From positions 2,666,001-2,730,000 of the forward strand of contig NZ_CP025704.1 of assembly GCF_002872415.1 (NCBI RefSeq): a DNA stretch of 64,000 bases, in the 5' to 3' direction. The notes beneath the pieces were generated by a model. That model saw only the letters and a program-made list of their open reading frames with translations, was not told the origin of the DNA and did not search any database. Made by a program: the position numbers and the translations under genes. This DNA comes from Bacteriovorax stolpii. Lineage in GTDB: Bacteria > Bdellovibrionota > Bacteriovoracia > Bacteriovoracales > Bacteriovoracaceae. Positions 43,214 to 50,342 of this stretch are shown here, one piece after another; the stretch's first letter is position 1, and each line of letters opens with the position of its first letter.

Positions 43214-44536
43214 ATGACTTTTAGGCGTACCGTGGTAAAAAAGCAAACTTCACTATTTGACACAGAACTCACAGAGGACGAAGAAACAACTTCCTCGGGC
43301 AAATCCACGTCTAAAGCGTACGAACCAGACTATAATGATGGGGAAAATGCTCCCCTGGCCCACCGTATCCGCCCAGAGGAATTCTCTGAGTTTATCGGAC
43401 ATTCGGAAATTTTTCAAAAGTACCCCTACTTGAGGCAAAAAAATTTCCCCAGCCTGATCCTCTTTGGGCCATCAGGAACAGGGAAAACCACCCTGGCCCG
43501 TCTCTTGGCAAAGCTTTCTGGAAAGGAATTTTACACATTTAACGCCGTTTTGGGTGGAGTTGCCGATCTCAAGAAGATTATTGCGGAAACTCAGAAGATC
43601 AAAGAAAGCACCGGACGTTATTCGATTATCTTTATTGATGAGATTCACCGTTTTAATAAGGCCCAACAAGACGCCCTTCTTCCTTATATAGAAGTCGGAT
43701 CGTTCACTCTCATTGGAGCTACGACTGAAAACCCTCGCGTTTCAGTGAACAAAGCACTTCTGTCTCGCATGCACATTATTGAATTAAAAATTTTAAGTGC
43801 TGAAGCGATTGAAACGATCCTTACGAATGCACTTAAAAAAAGTGGACTCACTCTCTCTCCTGAACTGGTAAAAGTTCTCGCAAGCTACGCAGGAGGAGAT
43901 GCACGAGTGGCCCTCAATTCACTTGAGGCCACACTTGAACTAGAAAACCCGACGAAAGAAACAGTTAAGCAACTTATCATCGACAACGCCCGCGCTTTTG
44001 ATAAAGGTGGAAACCGCCACTACGATGTAATCTCTGCTTTCATTAAGAGTATGCGCGGAAGTGATCCACAAGCGGCCATTTTATGGTTAGCTGTGATGAT
44101 TGATGGTGGAGAAGATCCGGTTTTTATCGCCCGTCGTTTAGTTATTTTTGCCAGTGAAGATGTGGGAAATGCTGACCCAACGGCTTTAACATTAGCGACC
44201 AATGCCCTTCACGCAGTTTCACAAATTGGAATGCCGGAAGCGAGAATCATCTTGGCACATGCAACAACTTACCTAGCTTCAACATTTAAAAGTAATGCTG
44301 CTTATCTTGCAATAAATCAAGCGCTTGAATACGTGAGATCCCAAGGGACAATTGAGGTTCCAAATCATTTGAGAAACTTCCCACCTCCTCATTCAAAACC
44401 TTATTTGTATCCACACTCTTATCCCGGCCATTGGGTAAAACAGGACTATTCTCCAATGGGAACTCCTAAGTTTTACGAACCAACAACAGAGGGACGTGAA
44501 GATGGGATCAAAAAGAGACTGGATTCTCTGAATTAA
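43214..44536 (+). CDS. rarA: Replication-associated recombination protein A (RarA/MgsA) with an N-terminal extension
   Basis: AAA+ ATPase acting at stalled replication forks. 440 residues: Walker A FGPSGTGKTT near 84-93, Walker B IIFIDEIHRFNKAQQDALLP, GATTENPRVSVNKALLSR sensor region, and the RarA-specific tail with SEDVGNADPTALTLATNALHAV and YLAINQALEYVR. About 45 residues precede the homologous part, including KKQTSLFDTEL; QTSLF at 11-15 fits the QxxLF beta-clamp-binding consensus. The ribosome site before 43214 is weak, so a GTG start at 43232 is possible, which would remove residues 1-6 but keep the motif. Confidence 0.93.
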   Translation: MTFRRTVVKKQTSLFDTELTEDEETTSSGKSTSKAYEPDYNDGENAPLAHRIRPEEFSEFIGHSEIFQKYPYLRQKNFPSLILFGPSGTGKTTLARLLAKLSGKEFYTFNAVLGGVADLKKIIAETQKIKESTGRYSIIFIDEIHRFNKAQQDALLPYIEVGSFTLIGATTENPRVSVNKALLSRMHIIELKILSAEAIETILTNALKKSGLTLSPELVKVLASYAGGDARVALNSLEATLELENPTKETVKQLIIDNARAFDKGGNRHYDVISAFIKSMRGSDPQAAILWLAVMIDGGEDPVFIARRLVIFASEDVGNADPTALTLATNALHAVSQIGMPEARIILAHATTYLASTFKSNAAYLAINQALEYVRSQGTIEVPNHLRNFPPPHSKPYLYPHSYPGHWVKQDYSPMGTPKFYEPTTEGREDGIKKRLDSLN

Positions 44537-44593
44537 TTTCATTCCAAAAAAAAATCTTACATCCGCAATTTTTAACTAAATCCTAATAAAAAA

Positions 44594-44610
44594 TATTAGT
44601 CATTCTAATA
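44594..44610. promoter_or_regulatory. TATTAG-N5-CTAATA dyad upstream of endonuclease gene 1
   Basis: TATTAG at 44594-44599 and CTAATA at 44605-44610, 50 bases before the first endonuclease ATG. The same dyad, with one more spacer base, occurs before the second gene (45476-45493), which suggests a shared regulator. Confidence 0.5.
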
Positions 44611-44660
44611 TTGTTCTCTTAGACTTTTGGTGTGCCTCAACACAATCAAAGGAATGACGA

Positions 44661-45389
44661 ATGAAGAAAAATTTAAAAATGATTTTCTTACTGGCGAGCT
44701 TTATATCTTTTAATGCTTTCGCTTTTGCACCAAACCCGAAAGATGACGCCCTTAAGCTAGATCTTTTTAAAATTGCGATGAAAAACCACAAAGCACTTGG
44801 TTACAATCCAGCAAAAAAAGCTTTATTCGGACAACTTCACCTTGAAAAAGGACCTGAGGGATATTTCGTAAAAGACCTATACTGCGAAATCAATTACACA
44901 AAGGGTGTTGGTCCAGGAAACATGCCTGACCAAAACCAACTAAACTGTGAGCACACTTGGCCACAATCTAAATTCACTAAAGCATTCCCAAACGAACTTC
45001 AAAAATCAGACCTTCACCACCTTTTCCCAACGGACTCAAAAGCTAACTCAACAAGAGGAAACTTCGAATTCGCTGACGTAGTGAAAAACGAAAACCTTTC
45101 TAACTGTGATGCTAGCCGTTCAGGAGCTTCTGTCACATCTGGTGGCCACACTTATTTCGAACCACCAACGTCTCATAAAGGAAACGTTGCTCGCGCTATC
45201 TTCTACTTCTCTATCCGTTATAAAATGCCTATCGGAGACGCTCAGGAAGAGTTCCTAAGAAGATGGAACCAGTTAGACCCTGTTGATGATGCAGAAATGG
45301 CACGTAACAACGCGATCGAAAAACTTCAAGGGAACCGCAACCCATTTATCGATCACCCAGAGCTAATCGACCAAATTTCAGACTTTTAA
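44661..45389 (+). CDS. Secreted endonuclease I (paralog 1)
   Basis: Non-specific nuclease that cuts DNA outside the cytoplasm. 242 residues: a signal peptide (about 1-22, ending AFA), then the endonuclease I core INCEH-type motif LNCEHTWPQSKFTKAFPNELQKSDLHHLFPTDSKANSTRGNFEFADV, and HKGNVARAIFYFSIRY and RRWNQLDPVDDAEMARNNAIEKLQGNRNPFIDHPELI. AAAGGA site upstream. In a predator it may degrade prey DNA, but that is inference. A second copy lies 178 bases downstream. Confidence 0.93.
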   Translation: MKKNLKMIFLLASFISFNAFAFAPNPKDDALKLDLFKIAMKNHKALGYNPAKKALFGQLHLEKGPEGYFVKDLYCEINYTKGVGPGNMPDQNQLNCEHTWPQSKFTKAFPNELQKSDLHHLFPTDSKANSTRGNFEFADVVKNENLSNCDASRSGASVTSGGHTYFEPPTSHKGNVARAIFYFSIRYKMPIGDAQEEFLRRWNQLDPVDDAEMARNNAIEKLQGNRNPFIDHPELIDQISDF

Positions 45390-45410
45390 TCAGCTAACAC
45401 CTCAATAAAA

Positions 45411-45446
45411 CTTGCCTATGATGTCTTCATGACTCCCATAGGCAAG
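45411..45446. other. Hairpin between the two endonuclease genes
   Basis: CTTGCCTATG and CATAGGCAAG form a perfect 10-base inverted repeat with a 16-base loop, 21 bases after the first stop. There is no T run, so it may be a partial terminator or a transcript-stabilising stem. Confidence 0.45.
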
Positions 45447-45475
45447 TAAGAATCTTAAGAAATCTGTAAGTATTT

Positions 45476-45493
45476 TATTAGTCCAAACTAATA
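45476..45493. promoter_or_regulatory. TATTAG-N6-CTAATA dyad upstream of endonuclease gene 2
   Basis: TATTAG at 45476-45481 and CTAATA at 45488-45493, 73 bases before the second endonuclease start. Matches the dyad before gene 1 in both half sites. Confidence 0.5.
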
Positions 45494-45566
45494 CTTTCTA
45501 TTGGCCAAGTCTAATGGCTTCTATTAAATTCCACCTGCTCTTAACTTTTCAACAAAGGGATTTATC

Positions 45567-46412
45567 TTGAAGACAACGATTGGCTTACTTCTCCTTGCTC
45601 TTGTATCGGTAGCATCTGCTGCTGAATCAACTTACTATCCAGAAGCTTTCATGCAAGTGATCGCAAAAGGACAAGTAAAAGACGACGCTCTTAAAACTGA
45701 AATTTACAATGTATTAGTCTCTAACCACCAAAGAGATACAAAAGGTGGAAGAGACACTCTTGGTTGCGACCAAGCAGGTGCAGGAAACTGCTACGGACAC
45801 AGAGTTCTAGGATACGATGGAGCTAGAAAAGTTCTTTTCGGAAAACTTCACCTTGAAGAAAGCAATGGTAAAACATTCATCAGAGATGTTTACTGCCACA
45901 AAACTTTCTCTTCTGGAGCAGGTGTAAAACCAGGTGCTATTCCAAACAGCAACCAAATCAACTGCGAACACACTTGGCCACAATCAAAATTCACAGGGTC
46001 ATTCCCAAAAGATATGCAGAAGTCTGACCTGCACCACCTTTTCCCAACAGACTCAAAAGCAAACTCAGTTAGAGGAAACTACGACTTCGCTGACATCTCT
46101 CAAGACAATGGTGCTCTTGCTGGTGATTGTGAAGCTTCAAAATCTGGTTCATCTAACGATGGTGGAAGCGATGATCTTTTCGAGCCACCAACTGAACACA
46201 AAGGAAACGTAGCTCGCGCTATCTTCTACTTCTCAGTTAGATACAAAATCAAAGTTCCAGCTGCAGAAGAAAGAGTTCTAAGAAAGTGGAACGAAATCGA
46301 TCCAGTTGATGACGCAGAAATGGAAAGAAACAACCAAATCCAAGAAGCTCAAGGAAACAGAAACCCATTCATCGATTTCCCAAACCTTGCTAACTACATT
46401 AACAAATTCTAA
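45567..46412 (+). CDS. Secreted endonuclease I (paralog 2)
   Basis: 281 residues from a TTG start, supported by an AAAGGG site and needed to include a proper signal peptide (TIGLLLLALVSVASA); no ATG occurs before the mature protein. The core repeats paralog 1: INCEHTWPQSKF, KSDLHHLFPTDSKANSVRGNYDFAD, NVARAIFYFSVRY, and EIDPVDDAEMERNNQIQEAQGNRNPF. It is longer than paralog 1, with an N-terminal insert containing CDQAGAGNCYG. A terminator follows. Codon use is strongly biased and repetitive, suggesting high expression. Confidence 0.92.
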   Translation: MKTTIGLLLLALVSVASAAESTYYPEAFMQVIAKGQVKDDALKTEIYNVLVSNHQRDTKGGRDTLGCDQAGAGNCYGHRVLGYDGARKVLFGKLHLEESNGKTFIRDVYCHKTFSSGAGVKPGAIPNSNQINCEHTWPQSKFTGSFPKDMQKSDLHHLFPTDSKANSVRGNYDFADISQDNGALAGDCEASKSGSSNDGGSDDLFEPPTEHKGNVARAIFYFSVRYKIKVPAAEERVLRKWNEIDPVDDAEMERNNQIQEAQGNRNPFIDFPNLANYINKF

Positions 46413-46420
46413 AAAAATCT

Positions 46421-46449
46421 AAAAGGCACTGCGAAAGCGGTGCCTTTTT
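46421..46449 (+). terminator. Terminator after the second endonuclease gene
   Basis: AAAAGGCACTGC-GAAA-GCGGTGCCTTTTT forms a 12-base stem (one T-G pair) with a GNRA tetraloop and a T run. Confidence 0.9.
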
Positions 46450-46500
46450 GTTTTTGGGCCAGTACACTTTCATTACCTCGCATCTTAAAAGGAGTTAATG

Positions 46501-46794
46501 ATGAAAAAAACGATTCTTGCCCTATCAATCTTATCTTCATTCTCAGTTTTTGCTTATACACCTGATTTCAACGTTACACGCGATGAAGACAATACAGTGA
46601 CATTAACAATTACAAACAAGAGTGAAGAGACACAAGTGTGCTCATACAACCTTTCTTGGTTTGAAAATGTCCTGACTTACAAAAATCATTACGGAAGAGT
46701 GGTCCTGGTTTCAGATGAAACAGGGATTGTGACTATAGACAATGATCCGTATTCAAAACTGACGAAGATCACAGCTCACGTTAAGTGCGAATAA
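46501..46794 (+). CDS. Small secreted protein, unknown function
   Basis: 97 residues from the second of two adjacent ATGs, chosen because it has better spacing (7) from AGGAG; the first begins at 46498. A signal peptide (about 1-18, ending FA) precedes a small beta domain (FNVTRDEDNTVTLTITNKSEETQVCSYNLSWFEN) with two cysteines (CSYN and VKCE) that could pair. Periplasmic or secreted. Confidence 0.7.
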   Translation: MKKTILALSILSSFSVFAYTPDFNVTRDEDNTVTLTITNKSEETQVCSYNLSWFENVLTYKNHYGRVVLVSDETGIVTIDNDPYSKLTKITAHVKCE

Positions 46795-46795
46795 T

Positions 46796-47878
46796 TTATT
46801 TGGTAATTAATTTGACCCATTCAGCATAGGTCGCATCGCTTGAAAACTCGCGTTCGACCTTTGCTCTTCCCGCCTGCCCCATTTCTAGGACTTTCTTTTT
46901 ATCAGCGATCATCAGTGCCGCTTTTTTAGCGAGGTCATCTGCGCTAAAAGCTTCAGCAAAATAACCGTCAACTCCATCATTTACCATTTCGGCCATACTG
47001 CTGGCCTTAAAAGCAATAACAGGTCTGGCGCAAGCGTACGACTCTAAAATGGTTCTTGCTGTCCCTTCAAAATAAGAAGTGAAAAGTAAGGCATCAATCT
47101 GTGGATAAAACTCTGCCGTTTTTTCGATATGTCCGGTGAATTCAACTACTGAATCCAGCCCAAGGTCTTTTCTTTCATTATAGAGCTTCTCTTTGTCTTC
47201 CCCGTCTCCAGCGATTATCGCCTTCACGTTATGACCTTGATCCACCAGTTTTTTCATCGCCTGTAAAAAGAGCGAAAGCCCTTTTTGCTCCGTTAAGCGG
47301 CAGCAGTTTCCAAAGATAAAGGTTTCACCGATTTCTTTTTTTACCGGCACAAACTCATCGAGTTTAATTCCATTGGTGATCTTAGCGATCGTCTTTCCTT
47401 CAAGAAATTCAGGAACTGTTTTTCTGAATGCTTCAATACAATCTTCAGAAATGCCAACAAAAGTATTGATCCCATTTTTAAAAGTCAGGCGATAGCTCCA
47501 CTTATTTTTTGGAGCATGAGGTGTCCCGACTCGCAGGATGCGCTTTTTAATATGCGAGCGCCCCACGGCCCATCCTACAGCTCTTACGTCGCGGTAAGAG
47601 TTAAAGACGAAGGCATCAGCATTGATTTGATTTAAAAGCTGCCAGAAGACCATCTGTTTAACAATGTTCAGGTAGGTTTTATCGGTGATTGGGAACTCAA
47701 GCGTGTCGAGATTAGGCTGAGTTGTTTTAAGCTTATTAAAACGCTTAAAAAGCTCTCCATTAGCAGGTCCAATAAAGACCACTTCGTGCCCGGCAGATAA
47801 AAGTTTCTGGGCGACTTCGAAGTTCCACTTCTCACCGCCGCCCCAAACATCGTATCCGTTAAAGAGAATAACTTTCAT
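46796..47878 (-). CDS. Family 4 glycosyltransferase
   Basis: 360 residues with a GT-B fold: MKVILFNGYDVWGGGEKWNFEVAQKLL, FIFGNCCRLTEQKGLSLFLQAMKKL, EFTGHIEKTAEFYPQIDALLFTSYFEGTARTILESYACARPVIAFKASSMAEMV. The retaining EX7E motif appears as EGTARTILE. Likely a surface polysaccharide or LPS-core enzyme. It is the last of three glycosyltransferase genes on the same strand, which directly abut each other. Confidence 0.9.
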   Translation of the reverse strand: MKVILFNGYDVWGGGEKWNFEVAQKLLSAGHEVVFIGPANGELFKRFNKLKTTQPNLDTLEFPITDKTYLNIVKQMVFWQLLNQINADAFVFNSYRDVRAVGWAVGRSHIKKRILRVGTPHAPKNKWSYRLTFKNGINTFVGISEDCIEAFRKTVPEFLEGKTIAKITNGIKLDEFVPVKKEIGETFIFGNCCRLTEQKGLSLFLQAMKKLVDQGHNVKAIIAGDGEDKEKLYNERKDLGLDSVVEFTGHIEKTAEFYPQIDALLFTSYFEGTARTILESYACARPVIAFKASSMAEMVNDGVDGYFAEAFSADDLAKKAALMIADKKKVLEMGQAGRAKVEREFSSDATYAEWVKLITK

Positions 47879-48763
47879 TTAAATCAGCTTGTAGTTTTTG
47901 TACTCACCGATACGGTAACCGGTAGCACTTTCAATTAAATCGCTCACAATAACGTCTAAGATACGCGAAGAAAATTGAAATGGAAGTTTATCAAAATCCA
48001 GCTCATTGCGGTTAGCATCTAACCACGGCTTGGCCACCCTAGGGTGGGTGCCTTTAAATTTCTTTAGACCCCACACGCGGGTGTAGGCGAATTCTTTTTG
48101 ATTATCTTTAGCGTTGCCATGATAAAGGCGGTCGAAGGCCACCACTTTTTTGGCCATGACTTTTTCTGGTCTTGCCCAACCGTAGTGGAAAATTCTCGCT
48201 TTAATCAAGCGCGCTTTAAGTTTAGTATCATCGGCCTTTCTAAAGCCCTGAGCATCCAGCCACGATTTAATCCCTTTGTGATTTCTCACCAGGCGGACTT
48301 CTCTTCTGTACATTGTTCTTGTGTATTTATAGATGTCCACATTTCCATAGAAGTGCATGTAGTTAAAAACCAGACCATCGATCTGATCATTTTTTTCCAT
48401 CTCTTCAACACCTGCTAAAATCGCCGGCAGATCATCTTCATGAATGCACTCATCGCCCTGAATGTACTGACAGTATTTCCCTGTACACTGCTCAAGTGCG
48501 ATATTCGTTTGCTGAGAAAGAATCAACCCGCTTTTTTGAATCGCAGGGTCCCACCAGCTTTTAATAAACTTGTATTTCTCACCTTTAAGGTTTGACGTTA
48601 AATAAGCGTATGTCCCGTCATCTTTTGTGCATTCCTGGTCATCAAAACCTACGTTGATGACAACTTCATCACAGATAGGCTCAATCGAAAGGACACTCTC
48701 CAGGATGGGGTATCCTAAAGTCAGACCGTTTTTAATAAATGTAAAACCAGAAATTTTTTTCAA
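47879..48763 (-). CDS. Glycosyltransferase-like protein (GT-A type)
   Basis: 294 residues from a TTG start with an AGGAT site; the gene begins 2 bases after the preceding stop. It begins KKISGFTFIKNGLTLGYPILESVLSIEPICDEVVINVG, a family 2-like nucleotide-sugar region, with the acidic QGDECIHEDDLP in the DxD position. The remainder has no standard family 2 end. Grouped with two other glycosyltransferase genes, probably for LPS or other surface sugars. Confidence 0.75.
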   Translation of the reverse strand: MKKISGFTFIKNGLTLGYPILESVLSIEPICDEVVINVGFDDQECTKDDGTYAYLTSNLKGEKYKFIKSWWDPAIQKSGLILSQQTNIALEQCTGKYCQYIQGDECIHEDDLPAILAGVEEMEKNDQIDGLVFNYMHFYGNVDIYKYTRTMYRREVRLVRNHKGIKSWLDAQGFRKADDTKLKARLIKARIFHYGWARPEKVMAKKVVAFDRLYHGNAKDNQKEFAYTRVWGLKKFKGTHPRVAKPWLDANRNELDFDKLPFQFSSRILDVIVSDLIESATGYRIGEYKNYKLI

Positions 48764-48765
48764 TG

Positions 48766-49596
48766 TTATCCTACGTACTTTTTATCCGCTTCACTTTGTT
48801 TGATATTGCGGAAATTTTGAAGATCATAAATATAAAGTTTTGCCAGAGAGTCGCTGTATGCTTTCATGAAAGCGAGAACAATTCCTCTCTTGCCCATTTT
48901 TCGTGAACGCCAACTCATACGAATGGCCGTCCAGACAAAGGAGAAAATAACTTCCGGAGCAGAAACGCGTCTGCCCTTATTAAACTTTTCAGAGCCAATG
49001 AGCATTGAAAAGCGGGGCATCTTCGTAATCATCGCATCCAGGTCATAATCCGGATCGTGAAGCACTCTTACGTGGCGAGGAAAATCGGCCATCAGGTGTG
49101 GTTGTTTTCCTAAGTCAATTCCATCAATAAGGTGCAGGTGGTGGTTTCCACCAGTGTATCTTGTTCTGTCTCTTAAAAAGAGTCTTTCTTGATAGTCGCT
49201 TCTGCCATGTCCGTATTCGATAGCCGCGCCTTCAAAGTACTCCGTTCTCACCACTCGCCACATGGCGATCGTGCGGTCGTTTTTCTCCACAACTTTTCTT
49301 ATTTCTTCAACGAGCTCAGGAGTCGCAGCTTCATCAGAGTCGATCATAAAACACCACTCATAAGAAGCGTTATCAATTGAAACGTTTCTTTGCGGGATAA
49401 ATCCCGGCCATGGGTTTTTAACGAATTTTACATTGGGGTAAGTTTTAGCGATCTCTTCCGTTTTATCCTTACTCCCACCATCAATGATTACGACTTCTTT
49501 AAAAGCTTTGAGTGAATCAAGACAGCGTCTTAAGTGTTTTTCGGCATTTTGAGCGATGATGAGAACAGATGCGGGAATAGATAAATCGTTAGTCAT
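48766..49596 (-). CDS. Family 2 glycosyltransferase, WaaE/KdtX-like
   Basis: 276 residues. GT2 start ASVLIIAQNAEKHLRRCLDSLKAFKEVVIIDGGSKDKTEEIAKTYPNVKFVKNPWPGFIPQRNVSIDNASYEWCFMIDSDEAATPELVEEI. The DSDEA motif supplies the metal-binding acidic residues, and NVSIDNA-WxxxxDSDE resembles LPS-core beta-1,4-glucosyltransferase WaaE. Cytoplasmic side of the inner membrane. First gene of the three-gene cluster. Confidence 0.88.
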   Translation of the reverse strand: MTNDLSIPASVLIIAQNAEKHLRRCLDSLKAFKEVVIIDGGSKDKTEEIAKTYPNVKFVKNPWPGFIPQRNVSIDNASYEWCFMIDSDEAATPELVEEIRKVVEKNDRTIAMWRVVRTEYFEGAAIEYGHGRSDYQERLFLRDRTRYTGGNHHLHLIDGIDLGKQPHLMADFPRHVRVLHDPDYDLDAMITKMPRFSMLIGSEKFNKGRRVSAPEVIFSFVWTAIRMSWRSRKMGKRGIVLAFMKAYSDSLAKLYIYDLQNFRNIKQSEADKKYVG

Positions 49597-49620
49597 TAAA
49601 TAATCCCGCCTTCTTTTAGA

Positions 49621-50037
49621 TTAGATGCATTTAAATTTCATATCGGCAGTGTAAGCTTCTTCGTCTTGAAACACAGAACCAACAGCTCCTGCTCCAAAAA
49701 CTCCCTTACCTACGCTTTGTTCTTTTTTTCCACCCATAACTCCCATCATGCCACCGCCAACAGCAGCTGCTTTTGAGACTTTCTGGATTGTTTTATGAGT
49801 GCTTTCGTCCATTGAACCAGTGTACTTGGTGTCTTCAGATGTGAAGGCCGGAGACTGGTCTTTTTCACCACAATAGCTTTTTGCTTCTGCCATTGCTTGT
49901 TCTTCTACTACAGTTTTCTCAGTTCCTCTGATAAGGACTCTGTGAATACCATCAGCACCCGGGCGAACGTGCTCGTGAGAAGCACAAGAAACAAGACCTA
50001 GAAGTGAGATAAGTAGCGCGCATTTCATTAACTTCAT
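49621..50037 (-). CDS. Outer-membrane lipoprotein, paralog of the next gene
   Basis: 138 residues from the ATG at 50037 (AGGAG site). Lipobox LVSC with the lipid-modified cysteine at about residue 18. The mature part shares HVRPGADGIHRV and a spaced AKSYC-like cysteine and the C-terminal MKFKC with the neighbouring lipoprotein, plus a Gly/Met-rich stretch (GGGMMGVMGGKK) like a glycine-zipper. Tandem duplication is likely. The start lies 8 bases after the upstream paralog's stop. Confidence 0.8.
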   Translation of the reverse strand: MKLMKCALLISLLGLVSCASHEHVRPGADGIHRVLIRGTEKTVVEEQAMAEAKSYCGEKDQSPAFTSEDTKYTGSMDESTHKTIQKVSKAAAVGGGMMGVMGGKKEQSVGKGVFGAGAVGSVFQDEEAYTADMKFKCI

Positions 50038-50045
50038 GTTAACTC

Positions 50046-50342
50046 CTAATTGCATTTAAATTTAATATCAGTAGCAACTGATTCATTATCCTTGAATAAG
50101 CTCTTTTCCATGCTAACTTCTGTCGGCGTGGCCTTAACAGTATCGTCACTTAGGTATTCTATAGTCTTACCTAGTTTTGTGCAATAAGCACGGGCCTGCT
50201 TGTGAGCGGCTCCTTCCGTGTCTTTTACATCTTCACCAAGAAGACTGATAGAGTGAATGCCATCGGCCCCCGGACGAACGTCCGGAGCCGATGAACAAGA
50301 AACAGCTAAAAGTAATAATGCTAAAGCTGATAAGTTTTTCAT
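50046..50342 (-). CDS. Outer-membrane lipoprotein, paralog
   Basis: 98 residues. Signal peptide and lipobox AVSC. Shares DVRPGADGIHSI, ARAYCTKLGK and IKFKCN with the 138-residue neighbour. The two cysteines in the mature part occur at matching places in both. Its start overlaps the stop of the E2 gene as TAATG, so it is translationally coupled to it. Function unknown. Confidence 0.8.
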   Translation of the reverse strand: MKNLSALALLLLAVSCSSAPDVRPGADGIHSISLLGEDVKDTEGAAHKQARAYCTKLGKTIEYLSDDTVKATPTEVSMEKSLFKDNESVATDIKFKCN

